DNA of 64,000 bases from NCBI GenBank assembly GCA_963747765.1, contig CAVVGH010000007.1:496001-560000 (forward strand), written 5' to 3'. Shown here piece after piece: positions 47,260-55,898 of this stretch; position 1 is the stretch's first letter, and every line of letters starts with the position of its first letter. The DNA is from VRUE01 sp963747765 (GTDB lineage Bacteria > Actinomycetota > Thermoleophilia > Solirubrobacterales > 70-9). The notes beneath the pieces are model-generated. The model ran no database searches and was not told where the DNA came from. It saw only the letters and a list, made by a program, of their open reading frames with translations. Position numbers and translations under genes: made by a program.

Positions 47260-48696
47260 ATGGCCAGAGATCGATTGAGCGGCCTCGATGCCTCGTTTCT
47301 CCACATGGAGCGAGCGGGCGCGCACATGCACGTCGCCTCCACAATCATCTTCGCGGGGCCGCCTCCGAGTCATGGCGATCTCCGCGACCACATCGAGTCG
47401 CGCCTGCACCTGGTACCGCGATTTCGCCAGAAGCTGCGCTTCGTGCCGTTCGCGCAAGGCCGACCGGTCTGGGTCGACGACCCCCACCTCAACCTCAACT
47501 ACCACGTCCGACAGACCGCACTGCCGGCTCCCGGGTCCGAGGAGCAGCTTCGCAACCTGGCGGCACGAATCTTCTCCCAGCAGCTCGACCGCACCAAGCC
47601 GCTCTGGGAGCTGTGGTTGATCGAGGGCCTCGAAGGAGATCGCTTCGCGATCGTCGGCAAGAGCCACCACGCCCTGGTCGATGGCATCTCGGGGGTTGAC
47701 ATAACCACCGTCCTCTTCGACCTGGACGAGGAGCCGCAGGCTCCGCCTGCACGGCCGCCGAACTGGGCGCCACGTCCAGAGCCGACCGACCTTGAGCTGC
47801 TTCGTGAGGCGCTCCAGGAGCGCCTCACGAGCCCGCGTGAGATCGTTCGTGGCGTGCGCGCTGCGCTGCGCGGCCCCCGCCAGGTGCTGCATGGAATCGG
47901 GGCCACGGGCAAGTTCCTCGAGGCGAGCATGTCGGCCCCGAGCACGCCCTTTAACGCGGAGATCGGGCCGCACCGTCGCCTCGCCTTCGTGCGCGGTGAC
48001 CTCGACGAGTTCAAGCGCGTGAAGGACGCCCACGGCGGCACCGTCAACGACGTCATTCTCTCCGTCGTAACCGGGGCCCTTGGCAACTATCTCCGCGCGC
48101 GGGGCATCGACACCGAGGGACTCGAGCTGCGGGCGATGGTGCCGGTGAGCGTTCGCGCGGAAACCGAACGCGGCGCGCTGGGCAACCGGATCTCGGCGAT
48201 GATGGCGCCGCTGCCGGTGTGGTGCCAGAACCCCGTCGAGCGACTGCGCTTGGTCAACGAGACCATGGGAGACCTGAAGAGCTCCAGACAAGCGGTCGGG
48301 GCCGAAATTCTGACCAGGCTTTCCGACTTCGCGCCGCCGACGATTGCCTCGCAGGCAGCCCGGCTCCAACCCGCCCAGCGCTTCTTCAATCTGGTCATCA
48401 CCAACGTCCCCGGACCGCAGTTCCCGCTGTACGTCCTCGGCCGCAAGATGGAGTCGATCTTTCCGATGGTCCCGTTGGCGCGCCGCCAGGCCCTCTGTGT
48501 CGGGATCATGTCCTACGACGGCCAGCTCGACTTCGGCCTGGTCGGTGACTACGACGCAATGGCGGACCTGGACAGCTTCGCCCTCGATCTGGAGGGCGCG
48601 GTCAGGGAAGTCGTCGCAACAGCACCCCCGGCGACGAAGAAGCGACGGGCCGCTCGAGCGCCCGCAGAGGGCGACGCCGTCTCGGCCCGTAACTAG
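47260..48696 (+). CDS. Wax ester synthase/diacylglycerol acyltransferase (WS/DGAT)
   Basis: 478 residues. The acyltransferase motif HHALVDG (H136, H137, D141) and the family's PLW, NDV and NVPGP segments (VITNVPGPQFPLY) are present. These membrane-associated enzymes make triacylglycerol or wax esters from acyl-CoA, storage lipids common in actinobacteria. The ATG at 47260 fits the MARDRLSGLDASFLHME start of the family and a well-spaced promoter; an ATG at 47242 is less likely. The C-terminus is Lys/Arg/Ala-rich. Confidence 0.93.
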   Translation: MARDRLSGLDASFLHMERAGAHMHVASTIIFAGPPPSHGDLRDHIESRLHLVPRFRQKLRFVPFAQGRPVWVDDPHLNLNYHVRQTALPAPGSEEQLRNLAARIFSQQLDRTKPLWELWLIEGLEGDRFAIVGKSHHALVDGISGVDITTVLFDLDEEPQAPPARPPNWAPRPEPTDLELLREALQERLTSPREIVRGVRAALRGPRQVLHGIGATGKFLEASMSAPSTPFNAEIGPHRRLAFVRGDLDEFKRVKDAHGGTVNDVILSVVTGALGNYLRARGIDTEGLELRAMVPVSVRAETERGALGNRISAMMAPLPVWCQNPVERLRLVNETMGDLKSSRQAVGAEILTRLSDFAPPTIASQAARLQPAQRFFNLVITNVPGPQFPLYVLGRKMESIFPMVPLARRQALCVGIMSYDGQLDFGLVGDYDAMADLDSFALDLEGAVREVVATAPPATKKRRAARAPAEGDAVSARN

Positions 48697-48698
48697 CG

Positions 48699-48903
48699 GA
48701 TCTCCCCGAAACGTTCCACCCGAAACCCTGAATCCTTCGACGGCGGGCGATAAATCGCCGCCTGTGGCCCATGAGTCGCCCGGTGTCCCAGGTGTGCGCC
48801 TTCCTCTGTCCTCGGAGATGGAGGCGCTGCCGATGCAAGGGGGCTCGGGCGCTGTCGGAGCGGAGCGGATGGCCGGTTGCCGGTCGAACGTTTCGGGGAG
48901 GTC
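48699..48903. mobile_element. 205-bp element bounded by 21-bp inverted repeats (MITE-like)
   Basis: Arms 48699-48719 and 48883-48903 match at 19 of 21 positions as inverted repeats, with the shared core GAACGTTTCGGGGAG. It begins 2 bp after the WS/DGAT stop and has no coding capacity; an inner dyad lies around 48742-48762. No target-site duplication or transposase is visible, so mobility is inference. Confidence 0.55.
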
Positions 48904-49102
48904 CACAGCGGTTCCGGCGACCGCAAGCGTTCGCTGACCCATGTCCTCGATCCGCGGCCAGCTCGGTCCTTGCTCGGCAGCACCAGATCGATGTCGCCTG
49001 GCACGACAGAAGGTGATTGATCGCCAGCTCAGCGCGCCTGGTCGTTGAGACCCCGGCCCGGCTTGCCGATGCCCAGCTGCGCCAGACGACCGCCTCGATT
49101 CA

Positions 49103-49470
49103 GTCGCTCCGTTCGTCATTTGTACTTGACCTCAACCGGTCAGCGACACAAACAGCGAATGGAGTCTGTATCCGATTCGATCCTGCTTTCTTCGGCCGCG
49201 CCATCGCCTGACGGCTCCCCCGAGGCCCCTCAATCCTGGAACGGCTTTCCCAAGGCTCCTGACCGTGTTGGCCCCTGCGCAGCCTCCCCCTGTTTGCCCT
49301 CCTCACCTGCAAGTAGGAGGGCAAACAGGGGGAGGCTGTTTCTCTCATCGATCGACGAAGAGGTTCCGAGGCGCTGGGCCCCTTGACCTCAGACGGTCAT
49401 CGCACCGGCCCATTTTCGCGCCCCTCGCCTTGGAATCGATCAATCATCCAGTGGCCAGGCCGAACGGCGA
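49103..49470 (+). repeat. Composite palindromic element, copy 2
   Basis: Same block order as copy 1: one palindromic unit (49103-49166, with a longer variant loop), TTCTTCGGCCGCGCC, a CCTGACCG block, the 23-bp hairpin (49281-49337), GTTTCTCTCATCGATC and AATCGATCAAT...TGGCCAGG. Together with the 205-bp element it fills the 804-bp gap between WS/DGAT and nadE; 48904-49102 shows nothing I recognise. Confidence 0.87.
49281..49337 (+). terminator. 23-bp perfect hairpin of composite element copy 2
   Basis: Arms 49281-49303 and 49315-49337 are identical to those at 20998-21054, but the loop is CACCTGCAAGT, the exact reverse complement of the copy 1 loop. Confidence 0.8.
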
Positions 49471-49500
49471 TACTTCAGCCGTGATTGCCCCGAGGCGCCA

Positions 49501-51168
49501 ATGCGCCTAGCACTGGCCCAGATAGACCCAACCGTCGGCGACATCGACGGAAACGCCGCGAAGATCGCCCGGTGGTGCGCGCGCGCGAGAGATGCCGGTG
49601 CCGACCTGGCCGTCTTCCCGGAGCTGTGCGTAACGGGTTACCCGGCAGAGGACCTCTACCTAAAGCGCCACTTCGTGGAAGCGAGCCGCGGCGCGGTCGA
49701 AGAGCTCGCGCGCGAGACCGAGGACATGTGCGTCCTGGTCGGCTTCGCCGAGCCGGCTGCCGGCGGGGGCCTTGTCCGCGCCCACAACTCGCTCGCTGTG
49801 CTCTCGCGCGGCACGATCCAGGCGGTCTACCGCAAGAACCGCCTCCCCAACTACGCGGTCTTCGACGAGCAGCGCTACTTCGCGCCGGGCGGGGAGCCGG
49901 CCACGATCGAGGTGGCCGGGATGAAGGTTGGCCTGACGATCTGCGAGGACGTCTGGACGGAGGGCCCGCCGGCCTCAACCGAGGTGGCCGCGGGCGCGCA
50001 ACTGATCGCCAATCCCTCGGGCTCGCCCTATCACCGCGGCAAGGGCCGCGAGCGAGAGCAGCTGTTCGCCGAACGCGCCCGGGCATACGGCACCCACCTC
50101 GCCTTCTGCAACCTGGTCGGGGGACAGGACGAGCTCGTCTTCGACGGCCACAGCTTCGTGGTCGACCCGACCGGGCAGCTGGTTGCGCGCGCCGCGCAGT
50201 TCGAGGAGGAGCTCCTCGTCTGCGAGGTTCCCGCAAGCGCGCCCGGAGAGCTTGCCGAGACGCTGCCCGATCTGGCCGAGGTCTACGGGGCGCTTGTCCT
50301 GGGACTTCGCGACTACGTTCGCAAGAACGGCTTTCGCCATGTTGGGGTGGCGCTCTCGGGGGGCATCGACTCTGCCCTGGTGGCACTACTCGCGGTCGAC
50401 GCCGTCGGTGCCGAGAACGTCAGCTGCGTCGTGATGCCGTCACCTCACTCCAGCGAGGAGACCCAGGCGGACGCACGGGCCATCGCCGCGAACCTCGGTG
50501 CCAAGACGATCGAGATTTCGATCGAGGCCACCATGGCCTCCTACGAGAGCGCCCTCTCGGAGGCCTTCGAGGTCGCCGCCGGGGACGGCGGCGCCGCCGA
50601 GCCCCTGCCCCGCGACCCCACCCGACCCTCCGAGCCCGACCTCGCCGCCGAGAACATCCAGGCGCGAATCCGCGGAAACCTGATGATGGCACTCTCCAAC
50701 AAGCACGGCTGGCTGGTCCTGACGACCGGTAACAAGAGCGAGATGTCAGTCGGCTACGCGACGCTCTACGGCGACATGGCGGGGGGCTTCGCAGCCATCA
50801 AGGACGTGCCGAAGACGCTCGTCTACGAACTTGTCCGCCACCGCAACAGCGAGGCCGATCGCGAGCTGGTTCCGGTCTCGGCGCTGGCGCGAGAGCCATC
50901 GGCGGAGCTGCGCCCCAACCAGCGCGACAGCGATTCGCTCCCGCCCTATGAGCTGCTCGACCGCGTGCTCGAGGCCTATGTCGAGCGCGACGAAGGACGG
51001 GAGGAGATCATCGCGACGGGCCTGCCAGCCGAGACGGTCGACAAGGTGATCCAGATGGTCGACCGCTCCGAGTACAAGCGCCGTCAGGCCGCACCGGGGA
51101 TCCGGATCACGCCGAAGGCGTTTGGCCGAGACAGACGCCTGCCGATCACCAACCGGTTCGGGGGTTAG
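49501..51168 (+). CDS. nadE: Glutamine-dependent NAD+ synthetase
   Basis: 555 residues. The N-terminal nitrilase-type glutaminase domain has the triad E41, K112 and C148 (PELC, RKNRLPNY, GLTICED). The C-terminal synthetase domain has the PP-loop SGGIDSAL near residue 285 and GNKSEMSVGYATLYGD. It amidates deamido-NAD with glutamine-derived ammonia channelled between domains. Length is shorter than the roughly 680-residue mycobacterial form and fits the other two-domain class. GAGG precedes the ATG by 5 nt. The 3' end overlaps the convergent thioesterase by 4 bp. Confidence 0.95.
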   Translation: MRLALAQIDPTVGDIDGNAAKIARWCARARDAGADLAVFPELCVTGYPAEDLYLKRHFVEASRGAVEELARETEDMCVLVGFAEPAAGGGLVRAHNSLAVLSRGTIQAVYRKNRLPNYAVFDEQRYFAPGGEPATIEVAGMKVGLTICEDVWTEGPPASTEVAAGAQLIANPSGSPYHRGKGREREQLFAERARAYGTHLAFCNLVGGQDELVFDGHSFVVDPTGQLVARAAQFEEELLVCEVPASAPGELAETLPDLAEVYGALVLGLRDYVRKNGFRHVGVALSGGIDSALVALLAVDAVGAENVSCVVMPSPHSSEETQADARAIAANLGAKTIEISIEATMASYESALSEAFEVAAGDGGAAEPLPRDPTRPSEPDLAAENIQARIRGNLMMALSNKHGWLVLTTGNKSEMSVGYATLYGDMAGGFAAIKDVPKTLVYELVRHRNSEADRELVPVSALAREPSAELRPNQRDSDSLPPYELLDRVLEAYVERDEGREEIIATGLPAETVDKVIQMVDRSEYKRRQAAPGIRITPKAFGRDRRLPITNRFGG

Positions 51169-51563
51169 GCCAGCGGTCTGACGGCAATCGTCATCTGGGC
51201 CAGCGCGCAGAGGCGGTCGCTGTCGTCCCTCACCTCCGCCTCCCAGACCCATGTCGTGCGACCGCGATGCCGAGCCTGCGCCCGCACCTCGGCGGCACCC
51301 TCCGTGATGGGACGCAGGAAGCTGACGCTGATCGATTGCCCCATCGCCATCATCCCGTCGCCGAGCACCGCAAGTGCCGTGGCTCGCGAGCAGATGCTCT
51401 CGACCAGGCTCGACATCACGCCGCCGTGCATCAGGCCGATCGGTTGGCGCAGCTCGTCGCGCATCGGCAGTCGCACGCGAGCGTGGTCGGGATCGTCATC
51501 GAGCCATTCCGTGCCGATCAGGCCGTCGAAGGGAGATTGAAGCCCGCGCGAATCCTCCACCAT
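51165..51563 (-). CDS. PaaI-type hotdog thioesterase
   Basis: 132 residues of hotdog fold. GLMHGGVMSSLVES contains the HGG and downstream acidic residue typical of PaaI/YbgC-like acyl-CoA thioesterases. Substrate unknown. The ATG at 51563 follows TAGGGT by 9 nt, and the gene diverges from the HTH/TM protein gene over 47 bp. Confidence 0.88.
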   Translation of the reverse strand: MVEDSRGLQSPFDGLIGTEWLDDDPDHARVRLPMRDELRQPIGLMHGGVMSSLVESICSRATALAVLGDGMMAMGQSISVSFLRPITEGAAEVRAQARHRGRTTWVWEAEVRDDSDRLCALAQMTIAVRPLA

Positions 51564-51578
51564 GGAGAGCAGACCCTA
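51564..51578 (-). promoter_or_regulatory. -10 box of the thioesterase gene
   Basis: Minus-strand TAGGGT (51578 to 51573), 9 nt, then the ATG at 51563. Confidence 0.45.
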
Positions 51579-51596
51579 CCCATGCGCCCGCTCGCA

Positions 51597-51610
51597 TAGG
51601 CTGTCCGGCC
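51597..51610 (+). promoter_or_regulatory. Leaderless-type -10 of the HTH/TM protein gene
   Basis: TAGGCT (51597-51602), 8 nt, then the ATG at 51611. Confidence 0.5.
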
Positions 51611-52474
51611 ATGCCACTCAGCGATGACCAGAAAGCCATGCTTCGCCTGCTCGCCCAGCGCGAGGAGGGATACGCCGACATCGCGGCGCTGAAGGGCCTC
51701 ACCGTGGAGCAGGTTCGTGCCGAGGTGCGAGCGGCACTCGATGAGCTGGCCGCACAACCCGCGCCGGCGCCGGCGCCCGAGCCGGTCAGGGTCCCCGAGC
51801 CAGACCCGCCCGCGGCTCCTCCCCGGGCCGAGCCGGATGAATCGCCCAGCGAGCGGCCGCAGCGGCTGCGCCCGCCAACCGGGCGGTCGCGCCCGGCGGG
51901 GGTGCCGCTGGAGCGACGCCGCTTCTTGATCGTCGCCGGTGGAGCGCTGGCCGTGGTCGCCGTGGTGCTGATCGCCTTTGCCGTCTTCGGTGGGGACTCG
52001 AGCTCCAAATCGACCGGTGAAGGCAGCGGGAGCCCTGAAGCAACGAGTACAGGAGGTGCTCAGCTCACCGAAGCCAACCTAACCTCGGCCGACGGCAATG
52101 ACGCGAGTGGCCGGGCGATCTTTGGCCGCGTTGGCCAGAAGGAAGTGGCGCTGCAGGTCACCGCTGAAGGTCTCGAGCCAAGCAGCCAGAGCGACTCCTA
52201 CACGGTCTGGCTCTATCGCTCGCCGAAGGTTGCGCTGCGGGTCGGGAGCGTCAAGGCTCCCCAGAACGGCAAGCTCGCCGCCCGCTTCCCGATCCCGGCC
52301 GAACTGCTTGCCTACGTTGCCAGCGGCGCCTTCAAGCAGATCTCCGCGTCCCGCACGCAGGACGCCGCCTACAAGGCGGAGGTCGAAAGCGCCAAAAAGA
52401 AGAGGACGCTCCCCCCTTACTCCGGCGAAACGGTCCTGCGCGGCAAGATCACCGGCCCGATCGTCAAAAAGTAG
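51611..52474 (+). CDS. Membrane protein with sigma-region-4-like HTH and anti-sigma-like outer domain
   Basis: 287 residues. The first 50 (LSDDQKAMLRLLAQ... YADIAALKGLTVEQVRAEV) resemble a sigma-70 region 4-like helix-turn-helix. A long Pro/Ala/Glu linker (about 50-105), one membrane helix (about 106-125) and a beta-rich outer domain (about 150-280) follow; VWLYRSPKVALRVG is reminiscent of RskA-type anti-sigma C-terminal domains. A membrane-bound regulator is plausible, but no partner sigma gene is next to it and the family call is weak. Confidence 0.7.
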   Translation: MPLSDDQKAMLRLLAQREEGYADIAALKGLTVEQVRAEVRAALDELAAQPAPAPAPEPVRVPEPDPPAAPPRAEPDESPSERPQRLRPPTGRSRPAGVPLERRRFLIVAGGALAVVAVVLIAFAVFGGDSSSKSTGEGSGSPEATSTGGAQLTEANLTSADGNDASGRAIFGRVGQKEVALQVTAEGLEPSSQSDSYTVWLYRSPKVALRVGSVKAPQNGKLAARFPIPAELLAYVASGAFKQISASRTQDAAYKAEVESAKKKRTLPPYSGETVLRGKITGPIVKK

Positions 52475-52513
52475 GCGCGGCCGCGGATCGCCTGTGCGAA
52501 CGGGCTGAAGACC

Positions 52514-54139
52514 TCATCCAAGCAGCTTGCCGGGGTTCATGATGCCGCTTGGATCGAGGCGTTCCTTGACCGCCCGCAGGACGTCCAACCCGATTTGCCC
52601 GACCTCGGCCTCCATGTAGGGCGCGTGGTCGACTCCTACGCCGTGGTGATGCGTGATCGTGCCGCCGTTCGCGACGATCGCCTCCGAGGCGGCGCGCTTG
52701 ACCGCGCGCCACTGGTCGACCTCCTCGCCCCGTCGGACCCGGGCGATGAACGTGAAGTAGAGAGAACCGCCGTCGGCATAGGCGTGCGAGAGGTGACACA
52801 GCACGAGGCCGGGTGTGCCCTGCGCGGCAAGCGAGTCGCGGACCGCGGTCCCCACCGCTCCCTTCAGGCGGGCCAGACGACTCCAGGTATGGGACGTCTC
52901 GAGCGTCTCGACGAGCGCCCCCATCCCCATCAGGGTGTCGCGCAGGTAGGGCCCCTCGAAACGAGCTCGCTCCCACGACCGGCCTGCCTGCCGGCCGAGG
53001 TAGACCGCATCGCCCCGCCGCAACTCGCGAACGCTCAGGGCGCGGCGGCGGGCAACTGACTCCTCCTCGCCCTCGAAACCGACGACGAGCAGGCACCCGC
53101 CCTGTCTGCGGCGCAGCTTCAGGTAACGCTCGAACAGCGTTCCGGCGACACCCCTTGGGCCCGACAGAGCCAGCGACACCTCGGTCTCCTCCTCATCGGA
53201 GACGCGGATCACGTCCGGCAGGCCCGGTCCCTGGGCCAGCGCGCGGACGATCTCCGCGCCGGCCTCGAAGCTCTCGGCGATCCAACCCTCGTAGCGGCGC
53301 TCCTGCGGGGCGGGGCGAACCCGAACGGTCACCTCCGGGATGACGCCGAAGGCGCCCTCGGACCCGACGACCATCTCCCGCAGCGACGGTCCCGCCGCCG
53401 TATGGGGTGTCTCGAGGGTCCGCAGCTCTCCCACCGGTGAGATCAGGCGAACCGCATCCACCAGCGCATCGAAGCGCCCATAGCCGCTGGACGCCTGCCC
53501 TGCGGAGCGGGTGGCAGCGAAGCCGCCAATCGTGGCGTACTCGAAGGATTGCGGGAAGTGACCGAGCGTCACTCCCCTCTCAGACAGCGCGGACTCGGCC
53601 TCCGGACCGCGCAGCCCGGCTCCAAGCTGGGCTGTGAGCGAGTACCGGTCGACGTCCACGCGGCGCAGGCGGGCCAGGTCGAGGCTGATCAGCCGGTCGT
53701 GAGCGCCGCGCAGGGGCTCCACGCCACCCACCACGCTCGTCCCGCCGCCAAACGGGACAACCGCGACGCCCTCGGCAGCGCAGACGGCGAGAAGCCGCCG
53801 CACCGCCTCGGCATCAGCCGGCAGGACCACGGCATCCGGCGCCGCCGCAAGCCGGCCGCTTCGCAACCGCGCCAGGTCGGGGTAACCGCACCCTGTCGCA
53901 TGGCGAACCCGATCCTCCGTGGACGTAAAGATCGCATCGTCCCCGGCCGCCTCGTGAAGGGCCGCCGGCAGCGGCTCGGGTTGCGGCAGGTCGAATGCCT
54001 GCAGCTCAGCGAGCGGCGGCGCCGGCTCAAGCTCACCGACCCGCTCATACAGGGTCGCCCTTGCCTCGGCATCGAGCTCGGGCAGGACCTCGGGCCGACC
54101 CCATCCCCACCACTTGGAATCGCGCCGCGGCGAGGTCAC
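52514..54139 (-). CDS. FAD-linked oxidase, alkyldihydroxyacetonephosphate synthase-like
   Basis: 541 residues. An N-terminal segment beginning KWWGWG, a PCMH-type FAD-binding domain (about 95-275, PFGGGTSVVGG and the later GSEGAFGVI) and a C-terminal domain with the His run HHHGVGVDH. KWWGWG and the His run are hallmarks of AGPS, the ether-lipid enzyme that swaps the acyl group of acyl-DHAP for an alcohol. Many actinobacteria carry such homologues without proven ether lipids, so the specific reaction is a guess. GTG start at 54139. Confidence 0.87.
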   Translation of the reverse strand: MTSPRRDSKWWGWGRPEVLPELDAEARATLYERVGELEPAPPLAELQAFDLPQPEPLPAALHEAAGDDAIFTSTEDRVRHATGCGYPDLARLRSGRLAAAPDAVVLPADAEAVRRLLAVCAAEGVAVVPFGGGTSVVGGVEPLRGAHDRLISLDLARLRRVDVDRYSLTAQLGAGLRGPEAESALSERGVTLGHFPQSFEYATIGGFAATRSAGQASSGYGRFDALVDAVRLISPVGELRTLETPHTAAGPSLREMVVGSEGAFGVIPEVTVRVRPAPQERRYEGWIAESFEAGAEIVRALAQGPGLPDVIRVSDEEETEVSLALSGPRGVAGTLFERYLKLRRRQGGCLLVVGFEGEEESVARRRALSVRELRRGDAVYLGRQAGRSWERARFEGPYLRDTLMGMGALVETLETSHTWSRLARLKGAVGTAVRDSLAAQGTPGLVLCHLSHAYADGGSLYFTFIARVRRGEEVDQWRAVKRAASEAIVANGGTITHHHGVGVDHAPYMEAEVGQIGLDVLRAVKERLDPSGIMNPGKLLG

Positions 54140-54267
54140 GCCAGCGCCTCATCGAGGATCTTGCCCTGCCCGCCCCGCATCAGCGGCGAGCTCACGCCAG
54201 CGCCGCCTCTATGCCGTCCAGCGCCTCATCGAGGATCTTGCCCTGCCCGCCCCGCATCAGCGGCGAG
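54136..54267 (-). repeat. 77-bp tandem duplication of the SRPBCC gene 3' end
   Basis: The 3' end of the SRPBCC gene (about 54191-54267) is repeated at 54136-54190. The extra copy lost about 21 bp between two CCAGC repeats. The extra copy reaches the start codon of the FAD oxidase gene. Confidence 0.85.
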
Positions 54268-54644
54268 CCGAGCCGCGAAAGGCCGCGCAGCACCTGGATG
54301 GACGAGAGGCTGACCTCGGTGGAGTCCCCCTCGGCTCGTAGCGCGATCTCGACGACCGATCGTTGCAGGTGGCGGGCAAACGGCGTCTCAGCGAGCTGCT
54401 GCTCCCACGTGTAGCGCTCGTATCTGGCGGAGCTGAGGCAGCGGAAGTCGGCCCGCACGCCTCTGCCATCGACCGTTTCCAGCACCTTCGTCCACTGGCT
54501 GCGGCGACCTTCGCTTCTGCTGTCGACGTTCTCGACTCGAGTCGTGTGCGGCCACCAGCGCGGCAGGCTGTAGGGGTCGGAGATCAACTCCCAAACCTTG
54601 TCCACCGGGGCCGCGATGGTCCGGCGCCTGTTGACCCTGGGCAC
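54192..54644 (-). CDS. SRPBCC (START/polyketide-cyclase-like) family protein
   Basis: 150 residues. The N-terminal RTIAAPVDKVWELISDP strand-helix and a hydrophobic cavity pattern with LPRWWPHTTRVENV match the SRPBCC ligand-binding fold. No ligand is predictable. GTG start 8 nt after the MerR-family gene stop, so co-transcribed with the regulators. The FAD oxidase gene follows after the duplicated 3' end. Confidence 0.85.
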   Translation of the reverse strand: MPRVNRRRTIAAPVDKVWELISDPYSLPRWWPHTTRVENVDSRSEGRRSQWTKVLETVDGRGVRADFRCLSSARYERYTWEQQLAETPFARHLQRSVVEIALRAEGDSTEVSLSSIQVLRGLSRLGSPLMRGGQGKILDEALDGIEAALA

Positions 54645-54652
54645 GGTCGTCG

Positions 54653-55411
54653 TCAGCTGCCGGCGAGGCGGCGTAGATCCCGCACCAAGAGCAGGTGCTT
54701 GAGGTGGCTGACCGTGGCCGCAAGGCTCTCCAGGCTCTCCAGGGCCTCCTTGCGGCGCTCCGGATTGCGGGAGCGAAGCGACGGCCCGAGCAGCGTCTCG
54801 AGCAGGTTGGCCTCGCGGTCCGCCGAGGACCGGAAGACGCGCAGGTTTCGGGCCCCGACCCCAAAGCGAGCCAGCTCGTTCGCGGCGCGGATGATCTCTC
54901 GATCGGTCTCGTCGTAGGTGGTCTTGCCGTCGCGGGCCTCGGGTTGGACGATGCCGAAGTTCTCCAGCTCGGAGACCAGCTCCGCCCGGGCGCCGGTCTC
55001 GTCGATCACCTCGTCGAGCGTCAGGTAGGCGCTGGAGGTGTTGACCAGGATGGCGCGCCGCACAGCGCTGTTGGCAGGGCGACTCTCGCCGCCACCGCCA
55101 AGGGCGATGTCGCCACCCGCCGCCAGCTCCTGGCGAATTACCCGCAGCGGCAGGAACTCGTCGCGCTGCAGGCGCAGGATCGTTCGCAGCCGCTCCACGT
55201 CGGATTGGCTGTAGAGCCGATAGCCCCCCGGCGTGCGGCGTGGGGTGAGCAGCTTCTGGTCCTCGAGATAGCGAATCTTGGAGATCGAGATGTCGTCGAA
55301 CTCGTTATGCAGGATCTTGCAGACGGCGCCAATCGTCAGCGCCTTGCGTGGCCGGCTGGCGGAATCCCGGGGGCGGGTCGGCTGCTCGGAGACTGGCATT
55401 GGTCGCCTCAC
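54653..55411 (-). CDS. MerR-family regulator (FtsR/Rv1828-like)
   Basis: 252 residues. The N-terminal MerR winged helix (about 20-95: LTIGAVCKIL, ISKIRYLEDQKLLTPRRTPGGYRLYSQSDVERL split by loops) is followed by a long helical C-terminal domain with no metal-binding cysteines. The FHA gene lies directly upstream with GTGA overlap. The same FHA-MerR pair occurs in mycobacteria (garA-Rv1828) and corynebacteria, where FtsR activates ftsZ. A role in growth or division control is therefore inferred. Confidence 0.9.
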   Translation of the reverse strand: MRRPMPVSEQPTRPRDSASRPRKALTIGAVCKILHNEFDDISISKIRYLEDQKLLTPRRTPGGYRLYSQSDVERLRTILRLQRDEFLPLRVIRQELAAGGDIALGGGGESRPANSAVRRAILVNTSSAYLTLDEVIDETGARAELVSELENFGIVQPEARDGKTTYDETDREIIRAANELARFGVGARNLRVFRSSADREANLLETLLGPSLRSRNPERRKEALESLESLAATVSHLKHLLLVRDLRRLAGS

Positions 55412-55881
55412 TTCTCCAGATAGCTCAGCTTGTACTTGCCGACCTGGATCTCGTCTCCATCGGCAAGCCGGTGAGACTCGATCCGGCGCCGGTTCACATA
55501 GGTGCCGTTGAGCGAACCGAGGTCGTCGATGTAGAGGCCGTCGCGACGCCGCACTAGGAGCGCATGATTGCGCGACACCGTGACATCGTCGAGGAAGACA
55601 CCGGCGTCCGGGCTGCGCCCGATGCTCACCCGGTCCCCGCTGATCGTGAAGCTCTCCCCCGCCCGGCCGCCGCCGGCGCGGATCACGAGCGCGGCCCCGG
55701 TGCGCTCCACCGCCTGATCGATGTCGATCGGCTGCATGTCACCGGTGTCGTCGACCGTGTAGGTGATCGTCGTGGGTTCCTCGCCGCCATCGGCGGCCCC
55801 ACTGAGGTAGGCACCGCACTTCTGGCAGTAGTTGGAGCCCTCGGGGTTGACGAATCCGCAGTCCGGGCAATGTCCGGGCAT
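55408..55881 (-). CDS. FHA-domain protein with N-terminal zinc ribbon (GarA-like)
   Basis: 157 residues. A Cys4 zinc ribbon (C5, C8, C19, C22) precedes an acidic linker with a TT pair (T37, T38) and a C-terminal FHA domain with the phospho-threonine-binding residues GR (88-89), S103, R104, H106 and N125 in SLNGTY. In mycobacterial GarA and corynebacterial OdhI, kinases phosphorylate an N-terminal TT motif that then folds back on the FHA domain and releases 2-oxoglutarate enzymes. The zinc ribbon is an addition to that plan. Control by a Ser/Thr kinase is inferred. Confidence 0.9.
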   Translation of the reverse strand: MPGHCPDCGFVNPEGSNYCQKCGAYLSGAADGGEEPTTITYTVDDTGDMQPIDIDQAVERTGAALVIRAGGGRAGESFTISGDRVSIGRSPDAGVFLDDVTVSRNHALLVRRRDGLYIDDLGSLNGTYVNRRRIESHRLADGDEIQVGKYKLSYLEK

Positions 55882-55898
55882 CGAAGCTCCTCTCGACC

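Noticed and set aside
48697..48838. Minus-strand frames in the WS/DGAT-nadE gap
   Set aside because: They lie inside the inverted-repeat element, and have no recognisable domain or conserved start.
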